DNA from: CAIVAT01 sp964525995
GTDB lineage: Bacteria > Bacteroidota > Bacteroidia > Bacteroidales > FEN-979
NCBI GenBank assembly: GCA_964525995.1
Contig: CAZGIM010000008.1
Coordinates: 62,001 to 126,000, forward strand
Direction: 5' to 3'
Length of the DNA: 64,000 nucleotides
In this document: positions 33,068 through 40,936 of the stretch, piece by piece
How the letters are laid out: each line of letters begins with the position of its first letter
Numbering within the stretch: the stretch's first letter is position 1
Position numbers and translations under genes: made by a program
Notes under the pieces: model-generated
The model's input: only the letters and a program-made list of their open reading frames with translations
Databases searched by the model: none
What the model was told of the DNA's origin: nothing

Positions 33068-34783
33068 ATGGAAGAAATAAACAATCCAATTGATGAAAAA
33101 GAATCCAGATCCCTGAATTTTATCGAGGAAATCATTGAAGAGGATTTACGATCAGGAACCTATAACGGACGGGTACACACTAGATTCCCCCCGGAACCAA
33201 ATGGTTATCTTCATATTGGACACGCAAAATCTATATGCCTCAATTTCGGTTTGGGAAAAAAATATATGGGAAAAACCAATCTTCGATTTGATGATACCAA
33301 CCCGGTTAAAGAGGATATAGAATATGTGGATTCTATTATGGAAGATGTTAAATGGCTGGGATTTGACTGGGAAGACAGGCTTTTTTACGCTTCCGACTAT
33401 TTTGATCAGTTGTACGAATATGCCTGTATTCTAATACGTAAAGGGAAAGCGTATGTATGCGATATGACCGCTGAAGAGATAAGCGAAACTCGTGGAACCC
33501 CCACAAGACCTGGTAAAGAAAGCCCTTACCGAAATAGAACCATCGAAGAGAATCTGATGCTTTTTGAACAAATGCGTCACGGTGATTTTCAGGATGGAGC
33601 AAAAGTTTTGAGGGCAAAAATAGATATGGCTTCACCCAATATGCATATGCGCGATCCAATTCTTTACCGGATATTACATTCATCTCACCACCGTACAGGT
33701 GATAAATGGTGCATTTATCCCATGTACGATTTTGCTCATGGTCAATCCGACTCAATTGAAAAAATCACGCATTCTATCTGCACACTCGAATTTGAGGTTC
33801 ATCGACCCCTTTATGATTGGTTCATCCGTGAAATAGGTATTTACGCACCACGGCAAATTGAATTTGCCAGACTGAATATGACTTACACCGTCATGAGTAA
33901 AAGAAAACTGCTTGAGCTGGTTAACAACAAATATGTTAACGGATGGGATGATCCCAGGATGCCGACTATTTGTGGATTACGGCGCAGAGGCTTTACTCCC
34001 GAATCCATCAGAAATTTTGCCGAAATTATCGGAGTTGCCAAAAGAGATAACTTTATCGATGTCAGCCTCCTCGAGTTTTGCCTGCGCGAAGACCTCAACA
34101 AAAAAGCCAAAAGATTAATGGCGGTACTTGATCCGGTTAAGGTCATAATTGATAATTACCCCAATGACTGCATCGAAGAAATGGAAGCCATAAATAACCC
34201 CGAAGATCCGTCAATGGGGAAAAGAATTGTCCCCTTTACAAAAACAATTTTCATTGAACGGGATGACTTTATGGAAAATCCCCCTTCCAAATTCTTCAGA
34301 CTGGCTCCCGGCCGCGAAGTACGCCTTAGATCAGCCTATATTATAATGTGCAATTCCGTGGACAAGGACCCCATATCCGGTGAGATTACACTAATCCATT
34401 GCTCTTACGACCCAACGACAAAAAGTGGAATGCCCAACAGTAACCGTAAGGTTAAAGGTACCCTTCACTGGGTTTCAGAACAATTTGCAGCAACAGCCGA
34501 AGTAAGATTGTACGACCGTTTATTTCTTAAGGAAAACCCTGACGAAACTCCAGAAGGTAAAACCTATATAGATTTCCTGAATCCCAACTCCCTGAAGGTA
34601 GTCAAAGCCTATATTGAACCCGCAGCACTTACAGCCTCAATAAACGAAAAATTTCAGTTTGAACGGATTGGCTACTTTTCAGTCGATACCGACTCCACAA
34701 CAGGTAATCTTGTTTTCAACAGAGCTGTTGCACTAAAGGATTCCTGGAGCAAAACAGAAAAAGTCCGGGAAAACTTGACATGA
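33068..34783 (+). CDS. glnS: Glutaminyl-tRNA synthetase
   Basis: GlnS charges tRNA-Gln directly. The class I motifs are clear: the HIGH-type loop EPNGYLHIGHAKS near residue 40 and the KMSKS-type loop VMSKRKL near residue 275. The C-terminal anticodon-binding beta-barrels (about residues 345-560) contain IERDDFMENPP and FNRAVALKDSW. The length of 571 residues is normal. The tRNA-Gln promoter overlaps the end of this gene, so synthetase and cognate tRNA sit together. Confidence 0.95.
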   Translation: MEEINNPIDEKESRSLNFIEEIIEEDLRSGTYNGRVHTRFPPEPNGYLHIGHAKSICLNFGLGKKYMGKTNLRFDDTNPVKEDIEYVDSIMEDVKWLGFDWEDRLFYASDYFDQLYEYACILIRKGKAYVCDMTAEEISETRGTPTRPGKESPYRNRTIEENLMLFEQMRHGDFQDGAKVLRAKIDMASPNMHMRDPILYRILHSSHHRTGDKWCIYPMYDFAHGQSDSIEKITHSICTLEFEVHRPLYDWFIREIGIYAPRQIEFARLNMTYTVMSKRKLLELVNNKYVNGWDDPRMPTICGLRRRGFTPESIRNFAEIIGVAKRDNFIDVSLLEFCLREDLNKKAKRLMAVLDPVKVIIDNYPNDCIEEMEAINNPEDPSMGKRIVPFTKTIFIERDDFMENPPSKFFRLAPGREVRLRSAYIIMCNSVDKDPISGEITLIHCSYDPTTKSGMPNSNRKVKGTLHWVSEQFAATAEVRLYDRLFLKENPDETPEGKTYIDFLNPNSLKVVKAYIEPAALTASINEKFQFERIGYFSVDTDSTTGNLVFNRAVALKDSWSKTEKVRENLT

Positions 34784-34807
34784 TATAAAAAGATTGCGTA
34801 ATTTTGC
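34775..34807 (+). promoter_or_regulatory. Promoter of tRNA-Gln inside the end of glnS
   Basis: TAATTTTGC (34799-34807) matches the -7 consensus and continues ACCCG. A TTG (34775-34777) lies 21 bases upstream within the last codons of glnS. The tRNA begins eight bases after the -7. Confidence 0.65.
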
Positions 34808-34815
34808 ACCCGTAT

Positions 34816-34888
34816 TGTCCGATGGTGTAACTGGCAACACGACTGACTCTGGATCAGTAAAGTCCAGGTTCGAGCCCTGGTCGGACAA
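34816..34888 (+). tRNA. tRNA-Gln(CTG)
   Basis: Acceptor TGTCCGA pairs with TCGGACA; anticodon stem ACTGA/TCAGT encloses loop CTCTGGA with anticodon CTG; T-arm CCAGGTTCGAGCCCTGG is intact. The discriminator is A and the CCA is not encoded. The weak U1-A72 first pair is a glutamine-tRNA feature. Confidence 0.95.
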
Positions 34889-34893
34889 CATAG

Positions 34894-34936
34894 AAGACCC
34901 CAACTAATTGATTTGATTTTAGTTGGGGTCTTGTTT
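34894..34936 (+). terminator. Terminator of tRNA-Gln
   Basis: AAGACCCCAACTAA pairs perfectly with TTAGTTGGGGTCTT around an 11-base loop, followed by GTTTT. It begins six bases after the tRNA. Confidence 0.85.
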
Positions 34937-34975
34937 TCCAAATCTCTGATAAAACTTTTCAGTCTTTCATCCGGA

Positions 34976-36499
34976 TCAGGTCAACCTCATGATTCCTTCA
35001 TCAATCCTGGAAAGAAACTCTTCCTCTCCCAGAGTAAGCATTATATCAAGCATTCCGGGACCTTGATTTGATCCTACTGTCAGGAATCTCAAGGGATTCA
35101 TCAATTGACCCATTTTAATAGATTTTCTAGCGACAAAATCCTGAATAAACGGGTGCAACTCCTCCTTATTAAACATACCCAAGGCTTTTAACTCCCGGCA
35201 GAAATCTGATACCGTTTGTGCAGTGTCAGATTTCCATATTTTTTGATATACCACTTGATCATATTCACGGGGACGGATAAAGAAAAACCAGGACTGATTC
35301 CAAAGATCAGGTATCAGAAAGGCACGATCCTTTATTAAATGCAACACCCGAATAACCTGACTTTTTAATGGATTAATCTTGTGTTCCTTGAAATAGGGCT
35401 GAATAAAACGGTACAAATCTTCATCCGATGCCATCTGTAAATACTGATGATTAAACCATCGTGCCTTTTCGGCATCGAATTTTGCACCGTGTCTCCCTAC
35501 CCGACTAAGCGAAAATTCTTGCGTCAATTCTGTCAATGTAAATAATTCACGGTCAGTACCCGGATTCCATCCTAAATGAACCATGATGTTCAGGAAAGCT
35601 TCTGGTAAATAGCCAGATTCACGATACCCTGAAAATATTTCCCCTGTTACAGGATCGTTCCATGCAGTGGGGAACACCGGGAATCCCAGCCGGTCTCCGT
35701 CTCTCTTGCTTAACTTCCCGTTCCCGTCAGGCTTTAAAATTAAAGGTAGGTGCGCAAACTCTGGCATCCTTTCCTCCCAACCGAAAAAACGATACAATAG
35801 AACATGCAGCGGCGCTGAAGGTAGCCACTCCTCCCCCCTGATTACATGTGTGATTTTCATTAAATAATCATCAACGACATTTGCCAGATGATAAGTGGGT
35901 AACCCGTCCGATTTAAATAGCACTTTATCATCAAGATTGTTCGTTTCAACAACTACCTCCCCCCGGATTAAATCATTTACAATAACTTTTTCATTTTCAG
36001 GGATCTTGACTCGGATTACATAGGGCACCCCGGACCGGACCTTATGCTCTGTCTCCTGCCGGCTCAATGTAAGAGAATTATTCAAATAGGTTCGCGAATG
36101 ATGATCATAGGTGAAAATATTTTTTGACAGTTTGCTGGCATCACGCTGCTGTTCCAATTCTTCCTCCGTATCGAATGCATAATAAGCATGACCGGAATCT
36201 AACAACTTTTGTATGTATATCGAATAAACATCTGAACGCTCCGATTGCCGGTAAGGAGCATAAGGCCCCCCTGTTTCTGGGCTTTCATCAAAATTCAATC
36301 CACACCATTTTAAGGAGTCTGTAATGTATCGCTCGGCACCTTCTACAAATCGATTTCGATCGGTATCTTCAATGCGAAGGATAAATGCACCCCCCATTTT
36401 ACGTGCAAAAAGAAAATTGTATAAAGCGGTACGTACGCCACCAATATGTAAGGGCCCCGTAGGACTTGGCGCAAACCTAACCCGGACTGAATTTCCCAT
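34976..36499 (-). CDS. gltX: Glutamyl-tRNA synthetase
   Basis: GltX attaches glutamate to tRNA-Glu. The HIGH-type motif is in RFAPSPTGPLHIGG at the start, IEDTDRNRF follows, and the KMSKS-type loop is KLSKRDG near residue 258. The helical anticodon-binding domain occupies the last 160 residues. The length of 507 residues is standard for the Bacteroidota. The ATG at 36499 directly precedes the conserved opening. It is convergent with tRNA-Gln and divergent from the DUF4175 gene, with its own promoter. Confidence 0.95.
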   Translation of the reverse strand: MGNSVRVRFAPSPTGPLHIGGVRTALYNFLFARKMGGAFILRIEDTDRNRFVEGAERYITDSLKWCGLNFDESPETGGPYAPYRQSERSDVYSIYIQKLLDSGHAYYAFDTEEELEQQRDASKLSKNIFTYDHHSRTYLNNSLTLSRQETEHKVRSGVPYVIRVKIPENEKVIVNDLIRGEVVVETNNLDDKVLFKSDGLPTYHLANVVDDYLMKITHVIRGEEWLPSAPLHVLLYRFFGWEERMPEFAHLPLILKPDGNGKLSKRDGDRLGFPVFPTAWNDPVTGEIFSGYRESGYLPEAFLNIMVHLGWNPGTDRELFTLTELTQEFSLSRVGRHGAKFDAEKARWFNHQYLQMASDEDLYRFIQPYFKEHKINPLKSQVIRVLHLIKDRAFLIPDLWNQSWFFFIRPREYDQVVYQKIWKSDTAQTVSDFCRELKALGMFNKEELHPFIQDFVARKSIKMGQLMNPLRFLTVGSNQGPGMLDIMLTLGEEEFLSRIDEGIMRLT

Positions 36500-36520
36500 G
36501 GTTTCAATGTTTCTTCGGGT

Positions 36521-36529
36521 GCAAAAATA
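36521..36529 (-). promoter_or_regulatory. -7 element of gltX
   Basis: On the minus strand TATTTTTGC matches the consensus exactly and continues ACCCG. It ends 21 bases before the gltX ATG. Confidence 0.6.
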
Positions 36530-36571
36530 GACTATTCTGATAAACCGAACCCGTTATAAGTCTGATATTAG

Positions 36572-36579
36572 TAAATTTG
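36572..36579 (+). promoter_or_regulatory. Candidate -7 element before the DUF4175 gene
   Basis: TAAATTTG matches TAnnTTTG and lies 46 bases before the start of the large reading frame. No clear -33 element is seen. Confidence 0.4.
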
Positions 36580-36625
36580 TATTTTCTTTATGGTTAAACG
36601 ATTGGTGTAATCAAGCCTGAATGAA

Positions 36626-39600
36626 ATGATGGTTTTATCAAATGAAAATATACTAATAAAGAAAATAAATGATTTTATTCGGAAATATTATAAGAATAGA
36701 ATTATAAAAGGTTCATTTATTACTGTTGGCGCTCTGGCGGCATCCTTCCTATCATTGGTAATATTGGAGTATTATTTTTATCTGAATCCCTTTGCCAAAA
36801 CCATTCTTTTCTTTTCCTATTTTATTTTTGCAGTTTTTTTATTTATAAAGACAATACTCATTCCGACCTTTCAATTTTTAGAGATAGGTGACCATCTAAC
36901 ACCTAAACAAGCAGCCGGTATAATTGGGAATCACTTTAAGGATATTGAAGATAAGCTACTAAATACACTTCAACTGATTGAATTAAATCGTGAAAATTCA
37001 GAAGAAGCCTCGCTGTTAAAGGCTAGCATTATACAAAGAACGAATCAACTAAAAATATTTGAATTTAATAAGATAATAAATATACGTAATACTATTAAAA
37101 TTTTCCAATATTCATTGCTCCCCTTGTTGCTTATAGTACTACTCCTGTTGTTTACGCCTTCAACTATTTCCGACCCTACTAGTCGCATTATTAATTTCCA
37201 GAAACAGTACCTTAAACCCCTTCCTTTTAATATTGACATTCTGAATAAAAATCTTGTAGCAATGCAACAACAGGATTTTGAACTGAATCTTAAAGCTGAT
37301 GGCTCAAAAGTGCCTTTAGAAATATATATTAATTACGATGGAGTTGATTATAAAATGAAAAGAAACAAAAATTCAATCTTTTCATATACATTCAAAACAA
37401 TTCAAAAAAGTGTAAATTTTTATGTAAAAACAGATGGTTACGAATCTGATCGTTATACGATTAAAGTTTTTCCTAAACCCGTGATACTGGCCTTTGATTT
37501 AAAAATTACCTTTCCTCCTTATCTGAAAAAAATCGAGGAAATACATGAAAACCAGGGCGATTGTAACGTGCCGGAAGGAAGTTTACTTACTTGGAAAATT
37601 TTTACGAAGGATGTTTCTCAGGTTATTTGGAGAGAAGAAAACAAAAGTGTTAAAATAAAAAAAGAAAACGATCAATCTTTCCTGCATAAAACTGATGCCA
37701 AAAATTCGTTCACATATTCATTGACTCCCAGTAATGAACAAAATAATCATACCGATTCACTCATATATCATGTTGTGGTAATTCCAGATGGATTCCCGAC
37801 TATTTTTCTAAATAAACAACCAAATCAAAACGTTAGCACCATTTTCTCTTTTGATGGCACTATAAAGGACGATTACGGTTTTTCAAACCTGTTATTTAAA
37901 TATTATTATATAACAGATTCATTATCAGCAAAAACAAACACAAAGTGTAACAAAGTCGCATTTAGTAAAGAAATGAATGATCAGTTCTTTAATTATTTCG
38001 TTGACTTTGATACGCTTAATATACCGAAAGACATAGAGCTGGTATATTATTTCGAAGTATATGATAACGATGGCATTCATGGCCCAAAAAGCACTAAATC
38101 AGAGGAAAGAAGATATAAAAGAAAATCTGAAGAACAGATTACCTCAGAGATTCGGAATGAGGAAAAAATACGGGATCAGCTTTTGATGAACAGTCTTAAG
38201 GAGACCAAAAACGTGAGGAAGAATATGGAGGACCTACAAAAAAGGTTGGTTGATCAAAAGGCGTTAAACTGGCAAGACAAAAAGCAGTTAGACAAAATAT
38301 TGCAAAGAACCGAGGAACTCACAAAAAGAATTGATGAGATAGAATCAAAATCAAAAGTGGTTTTAGAATCCGAATCTAAGAACTTAAGAATAAGCGAAAG
38401 AATTTTACAAAAACAAAAACAAATTTATGAGTTATATCAGCAGATCCTTACAGATGATATGAAAAAGCAAATGGAAGAAATTAAAAAAATAATCGAAAAC
38501 GTAAATAAGGAGAAAATAAATGATCTAATAGAAAAATTGAAGAATACAAATAAAAATATTGAAGAAGAACTTGACAAAAATTTGTCATTGTTGAAACAAT
38601 TGGAGTTCGAAAAAAGGCTGGATGAATTAATTCGTGATCTAAAAAAAGAATCAGAGTCAATTATAAAACTAGCTGATGTGGCAAAAAAAAGTAACTCTAA
38701 CCTTAATGAAATGATAAATAAATTAAACGAAGTTACTGATAGCACACATAAACTTTTTATAAAGTTAGAGAACATTGAAAATGATAACCGTCTAATAGAA
38801 AGTCCAATCGATCTTAAGAACACAAATAGCCAACGCGATTCAATTGGAAAGGAATTAGAGAAAGCAATTAAGGAATTATCCAAGGGTGACAAAGAAAAAG
38901 CATCAGAATCGCAACGTTCTGCAGGAAAAGCAATAAAAAACCTAGCGGACCAGTTAGAGTCTGCGATGAATGATTCTGAATTAGAACAGGAAAGCGAGGA
39001 TGCCAGAACAATCAGAGTCTTACTCGAAAATCTGATAAGGCTTTCATTTGAACAGGAAGAATTAATTAGTCAAACTAGGATTATTTCAAAAATTGACCCA
39101 AAGTATTTAGAAAATTTGAATAAACAAAAAAGTTTTGCTTCAATGCTACAAATTATAGAAGATTCTTTACGTACAATAGGAAGACGTCAGGTAATTGTTC
39201 GACCTGTAATCAATAAAGAATTGTACACATTGAAAGAAAACATCGAGATGGCAACAGAGGATCTCGAATCAAGAAATATAAATATGGCCATGGTTAAACA
39301 ACAATATATTATGACCGCAATAAACAATCTGGCTGTTCTAATGAAAGAAGCCCTTGATAAAATGGAGGAGCAAATGTCGCAAAGCATGAATTCAAAAGCT
39401 GGTTCGAAGTCGTGTAAAAATCCTGGGAAGAACAGTGGTAAACGAAATGCGCGGGATATAAGAGAACTACAAAGTAACCTTGGGAAGCAATTAGAGAAAT
39501 TAAAGTCATCAATGGAAAGAACAAAAAACGGATCAAAACCTGGTTTGAAAGAAAATGAAGGAATAAGTAAAGAACTTGCTGAACTTGCTGCTCGTCAGGA

Positions 39601-39997
39601 AATAATTAGAATGGAGTTACAAAAGTTAAAAGATGGTACAGCTGAACTGTCAAAAGAGGAAAAAGAAGTTTTGAACAGCGCCTTGAATGAAATGGAGAAG
39701 TTAGAAAAAGAGCTTATAACTAAAATAGTAAACCAAAATACTTTGGAGCGTCAACAAAACATTTTATCCAGGTTGTTGGAATCGGAAAAAGCTGAAATGC
39801 TGCGTGAAAAGGACGAAAAAAGAGAGGCAAAGGAGGCAAAATATTCGAAAATAAGTAACCCTAACGAAAAAATTAAGTATAATAAGAACAATAGAACCGG
39901 AAACAATGAAACACATTTTCAGTTACCGGAATTAAAATTGTTTTATAAAAATAAAGTGAATAGTTATATTGTTAAAATTGAACAAAACTATGAATAA
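36626..39997 (+). CDS. DUF4175-family membrane protein with long coiled coil
   Basis: The 1123-residue protein has two membrane helices at about residues 29-75 and a third near 158-178, then an extracytoplasmic beta-rich part (about 210-490) and a very long charged coiled coil (about 500-1090) rich in Lys and Glu, with one low-complexity MEEQMSQSMNSKAGSKS segment near residue 920. This architecture is that of DUF4175 proteins, whose function is unknown; a structural or envelope-spanning role is a guess. Base and codon use is clearly richer in A/T (many AAA, ATA, AGA codons) than in gltX or the genes after mnmG. It heads a tight run with the next three genes. Confidence 0.7.
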   Translation: MMVLSNENILIKKINDFIRKYYKNRIIKGSFITVGALAASFLSLVILEYYFYLNPFAKTILFFSYFIFAVFLFIKTILIPTFQFLEIGDHLTPKQAAGIIGNHFKDIEDKLLNTLQLIELNRENSEEASLLKASIIQRTNQLKIFEFNKIINIRNTIKIFQYSLLPLLLIVLLLLFTPSTISDPTSRIINFQKQYLKPLPFNIDILNKNLVAMQQQDFELNLKADGSKVPLEIYINYDGVDYKMKRNKNSIFSYTFKTIQKSVNFYVKTDGYESDRYTIKVFPKPVILAFDLKITFPPYLKKIEEIHENQGDCNVPEGSLLTWKIFTKDVSQVIWREENKSVKIKKENDQSFLHKTDAKNSFTYSLTPSNEQNNHTDSLIYHVVVIPDGFPTIFLNKQPNQNVSTIFSFDGTIKDDYGFSNLLFKYYYITDSLSAKTNTKCNKVAFSKEMNDQFFNYFVDFDTLNIPKDIELVYYFEVYDNDGIHGPKSTKSEERRYKRKSEEQITSEIRNEEKIRDQLLMNSLKETKNVRKNMEDLQKRLVDQKALNWQDKKQLDKILQRTEELTKRIDEIESKSKVVLESESKNLRISERILQKQKQIYELYQQILTDDMKKQMEEIKKIIENVNKEKINDLIEKLKNTNKNIEEELDKNLSLLKQLEFEKRLDELIRDLKKESESIIKLADVAKKSNSNLNEMINKLNEVTDSTHKLFIKLENIENDNRLIESPIDLKNTNSQRDSIGKELEKAIKELSKGDKEKASESQRSAGKAIKNLADQLESAMNDSELEQESEDARTIRVLLENLIRLSFEQEELISQTRIISKIDPKYLENLNKQKSFASMLQIIEDSLRTIGRRQVIVRPVINKELYTLKENIEMATEDLESRNINMAMVKQQYIMTAINNLAVLMKEALDKMEEQMSQSMNSKAGSKSCKNPGKNSGKRNARDIRELQSNLGKQLEKLKSSMERTKNGSKPGLKENEGISKELAELAARQEIIRMELQKLKDGTAELSKEEKEVLNSALNEMEKLEKELITKIVNQNTLERQQNILSRLLESEKAEMLREKDEKREAKEAKYSKISNPNEKIKYNKNNRTGNNETHFQLPELKLFYKNKVNSYIVKIEQNYE

Positions 39998-40475
39998 AGA
40001 TTACAGAGAACTCCTGATTAACGGGATGGGAGAAATTGGAAAATTAGAACGGTTCATAGAAGATATATGTGATTATTATAATATAAACAATGAGTACTTT
40101 GGGAATATTTTGCTGGCAACCACTGAGTCGGCAGAAATATTGTTCTCAATAAATAGTGATGAACCAAATAACATATTGTCAGTTATCTTCGATCGAAATG
40201 CTAAAGGATTAATTTTCAAAATTAAATTGAAAAATAGCACCTCTGATACGGATGAAAATGAAGATTATTTAGATCGCGAGATCCGGAAGCACAAATTGGC
40301 AAAGGAGATATTTATAATTAAATCACTTACAGATGAAATAACAATCTCAGTTAATGCAAAAAGCATTGTATTAATATTTTATGTATCGAGTATGAATTAT
40401 GAAAAATCCCTTTACAGGATAAATAAATTAAACGAATATTGGCATACCACAGTTGATGTTAAGGAAAAGAAATAA
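39990..40475 (+). CDS. Degenerate GHKL-ATPase (anti-sigma-kinase-like) protein
   Basis: The 161-residue protein from the ATG at 39990 follows the layout of the small HATPase_c_2 proteins related to anti-sigma serine kinases: an N-terminal helix pair, NILLATTESAEILFSI where an ExxxNA N-box is expected, a strand LIFKIKLKN where the DxGxGF G1 box is expected, and a C-terminal IFIIKSLTDEITISVNAKSIVLIFYV that matches the usual FLMKxLADEVxF end. The N-box asparagine and the glycine box are not recognisable, so ATP binding may be lost. The gene overlaps the DUF4175 stop by eight bases and its TAA overlaps the ybeY ATG. The family call is moderately sure; the loss of activity is inferred. Confidence 0.5.
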   Translation: MNKDYRELLINGMGEIGKLERFIEDICDYYNINNEYFGNILLATTESAEILFSINSDEPNNILSVIFDRNAKGLIFKIKLKNSTSDTDENEDYLDREIRKHKLAKEIFIIKSLTDEITISVNAKSIVLIFYVSSMNYEKSLYRINKLNEYWHTTVDVKEKK

Positions 40476-40894
40476 TGGCAAGGTTTAGTTTTTTTTCTGA
40501 AGATAAATTGTTTGTATTAAAGGAAAAAGGGAAATTAAGAGCATGGTTTTCAACAATTCTTGAAACGGAGCATAAGAAGGCAGGTCTTATTAATTTCATT
40601 TTTTGTAATGATAATTATTTATTAAAGCTCAACAGAAAATTCCTAAATAAAAATACCTATACGGATATTCTTGCTTTTCAGAATAATGAGCCTAATGAAC
40701 CTATTTCAGGTGATATTTTTATAAGCATTCAAAGGGTTAACGAAAACTCAACAATTTTTAACACTACTTTCTCGGAAGAACTTAAACGAGTTATGGCGCA
40801 TGGAATTTTACATCTTTCAGGATATATTGATAATACTAAAACTGAAAAGGATGTCATGAGAGAGAAAGAGGATTTTTACTTGAAAATGTTTTAG
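40475..40894 (+). CDS. ybeY: Endoribonuclease YbeY
   Basis: YbeY is a metal-dependent RNase for rRNA maturation and ribosome quality control. The metal motif reads HGILHLSGYID, with the first two histidines kept and aspartate at the place of the third histidine of the proteobacterial HGxLHLxGYDH; to my knowledge related Bacteroidota proteins show a similar change. The segment YTDILAFQNNEP and the GDIFIS strand also fit the family. The length is 139 residues. Its ATG overlaps the preceding TAA (TAATG). Confidence 0.88.
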   Translation: MARFSFFSEDKLFVLKEKGKLRAWFSTILETEHKKAGLINFIFCNDNYLLKLNRKFLNKNTYTDILAFQNNEPNEPISGDIFISIQRVNENSTIFNTTFSEELKRVMAHGILHLSGYIDNTKTEKDVMREKEDFYLKMF

Positions 40895-40915
40895 AGGCTC
40901 CGCCTGATTGAATTT

Positions 40916-40931
40916 AGTTTCACGTGAAACG
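40916..40931. promoter_or_regulatory. parS-like site upstream of mnmG
   Basis: AGTTTCACGTGAAACG contains the 14-base palindromic core GTTTCACGTGAAAC of the ParB binding site and matches the 16-base consensus at 14 positions. It lies in the 42-base gap between ybeY and mnmG. Confidence 0.75.
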
Positions 40932-40936
40932 ATCAC

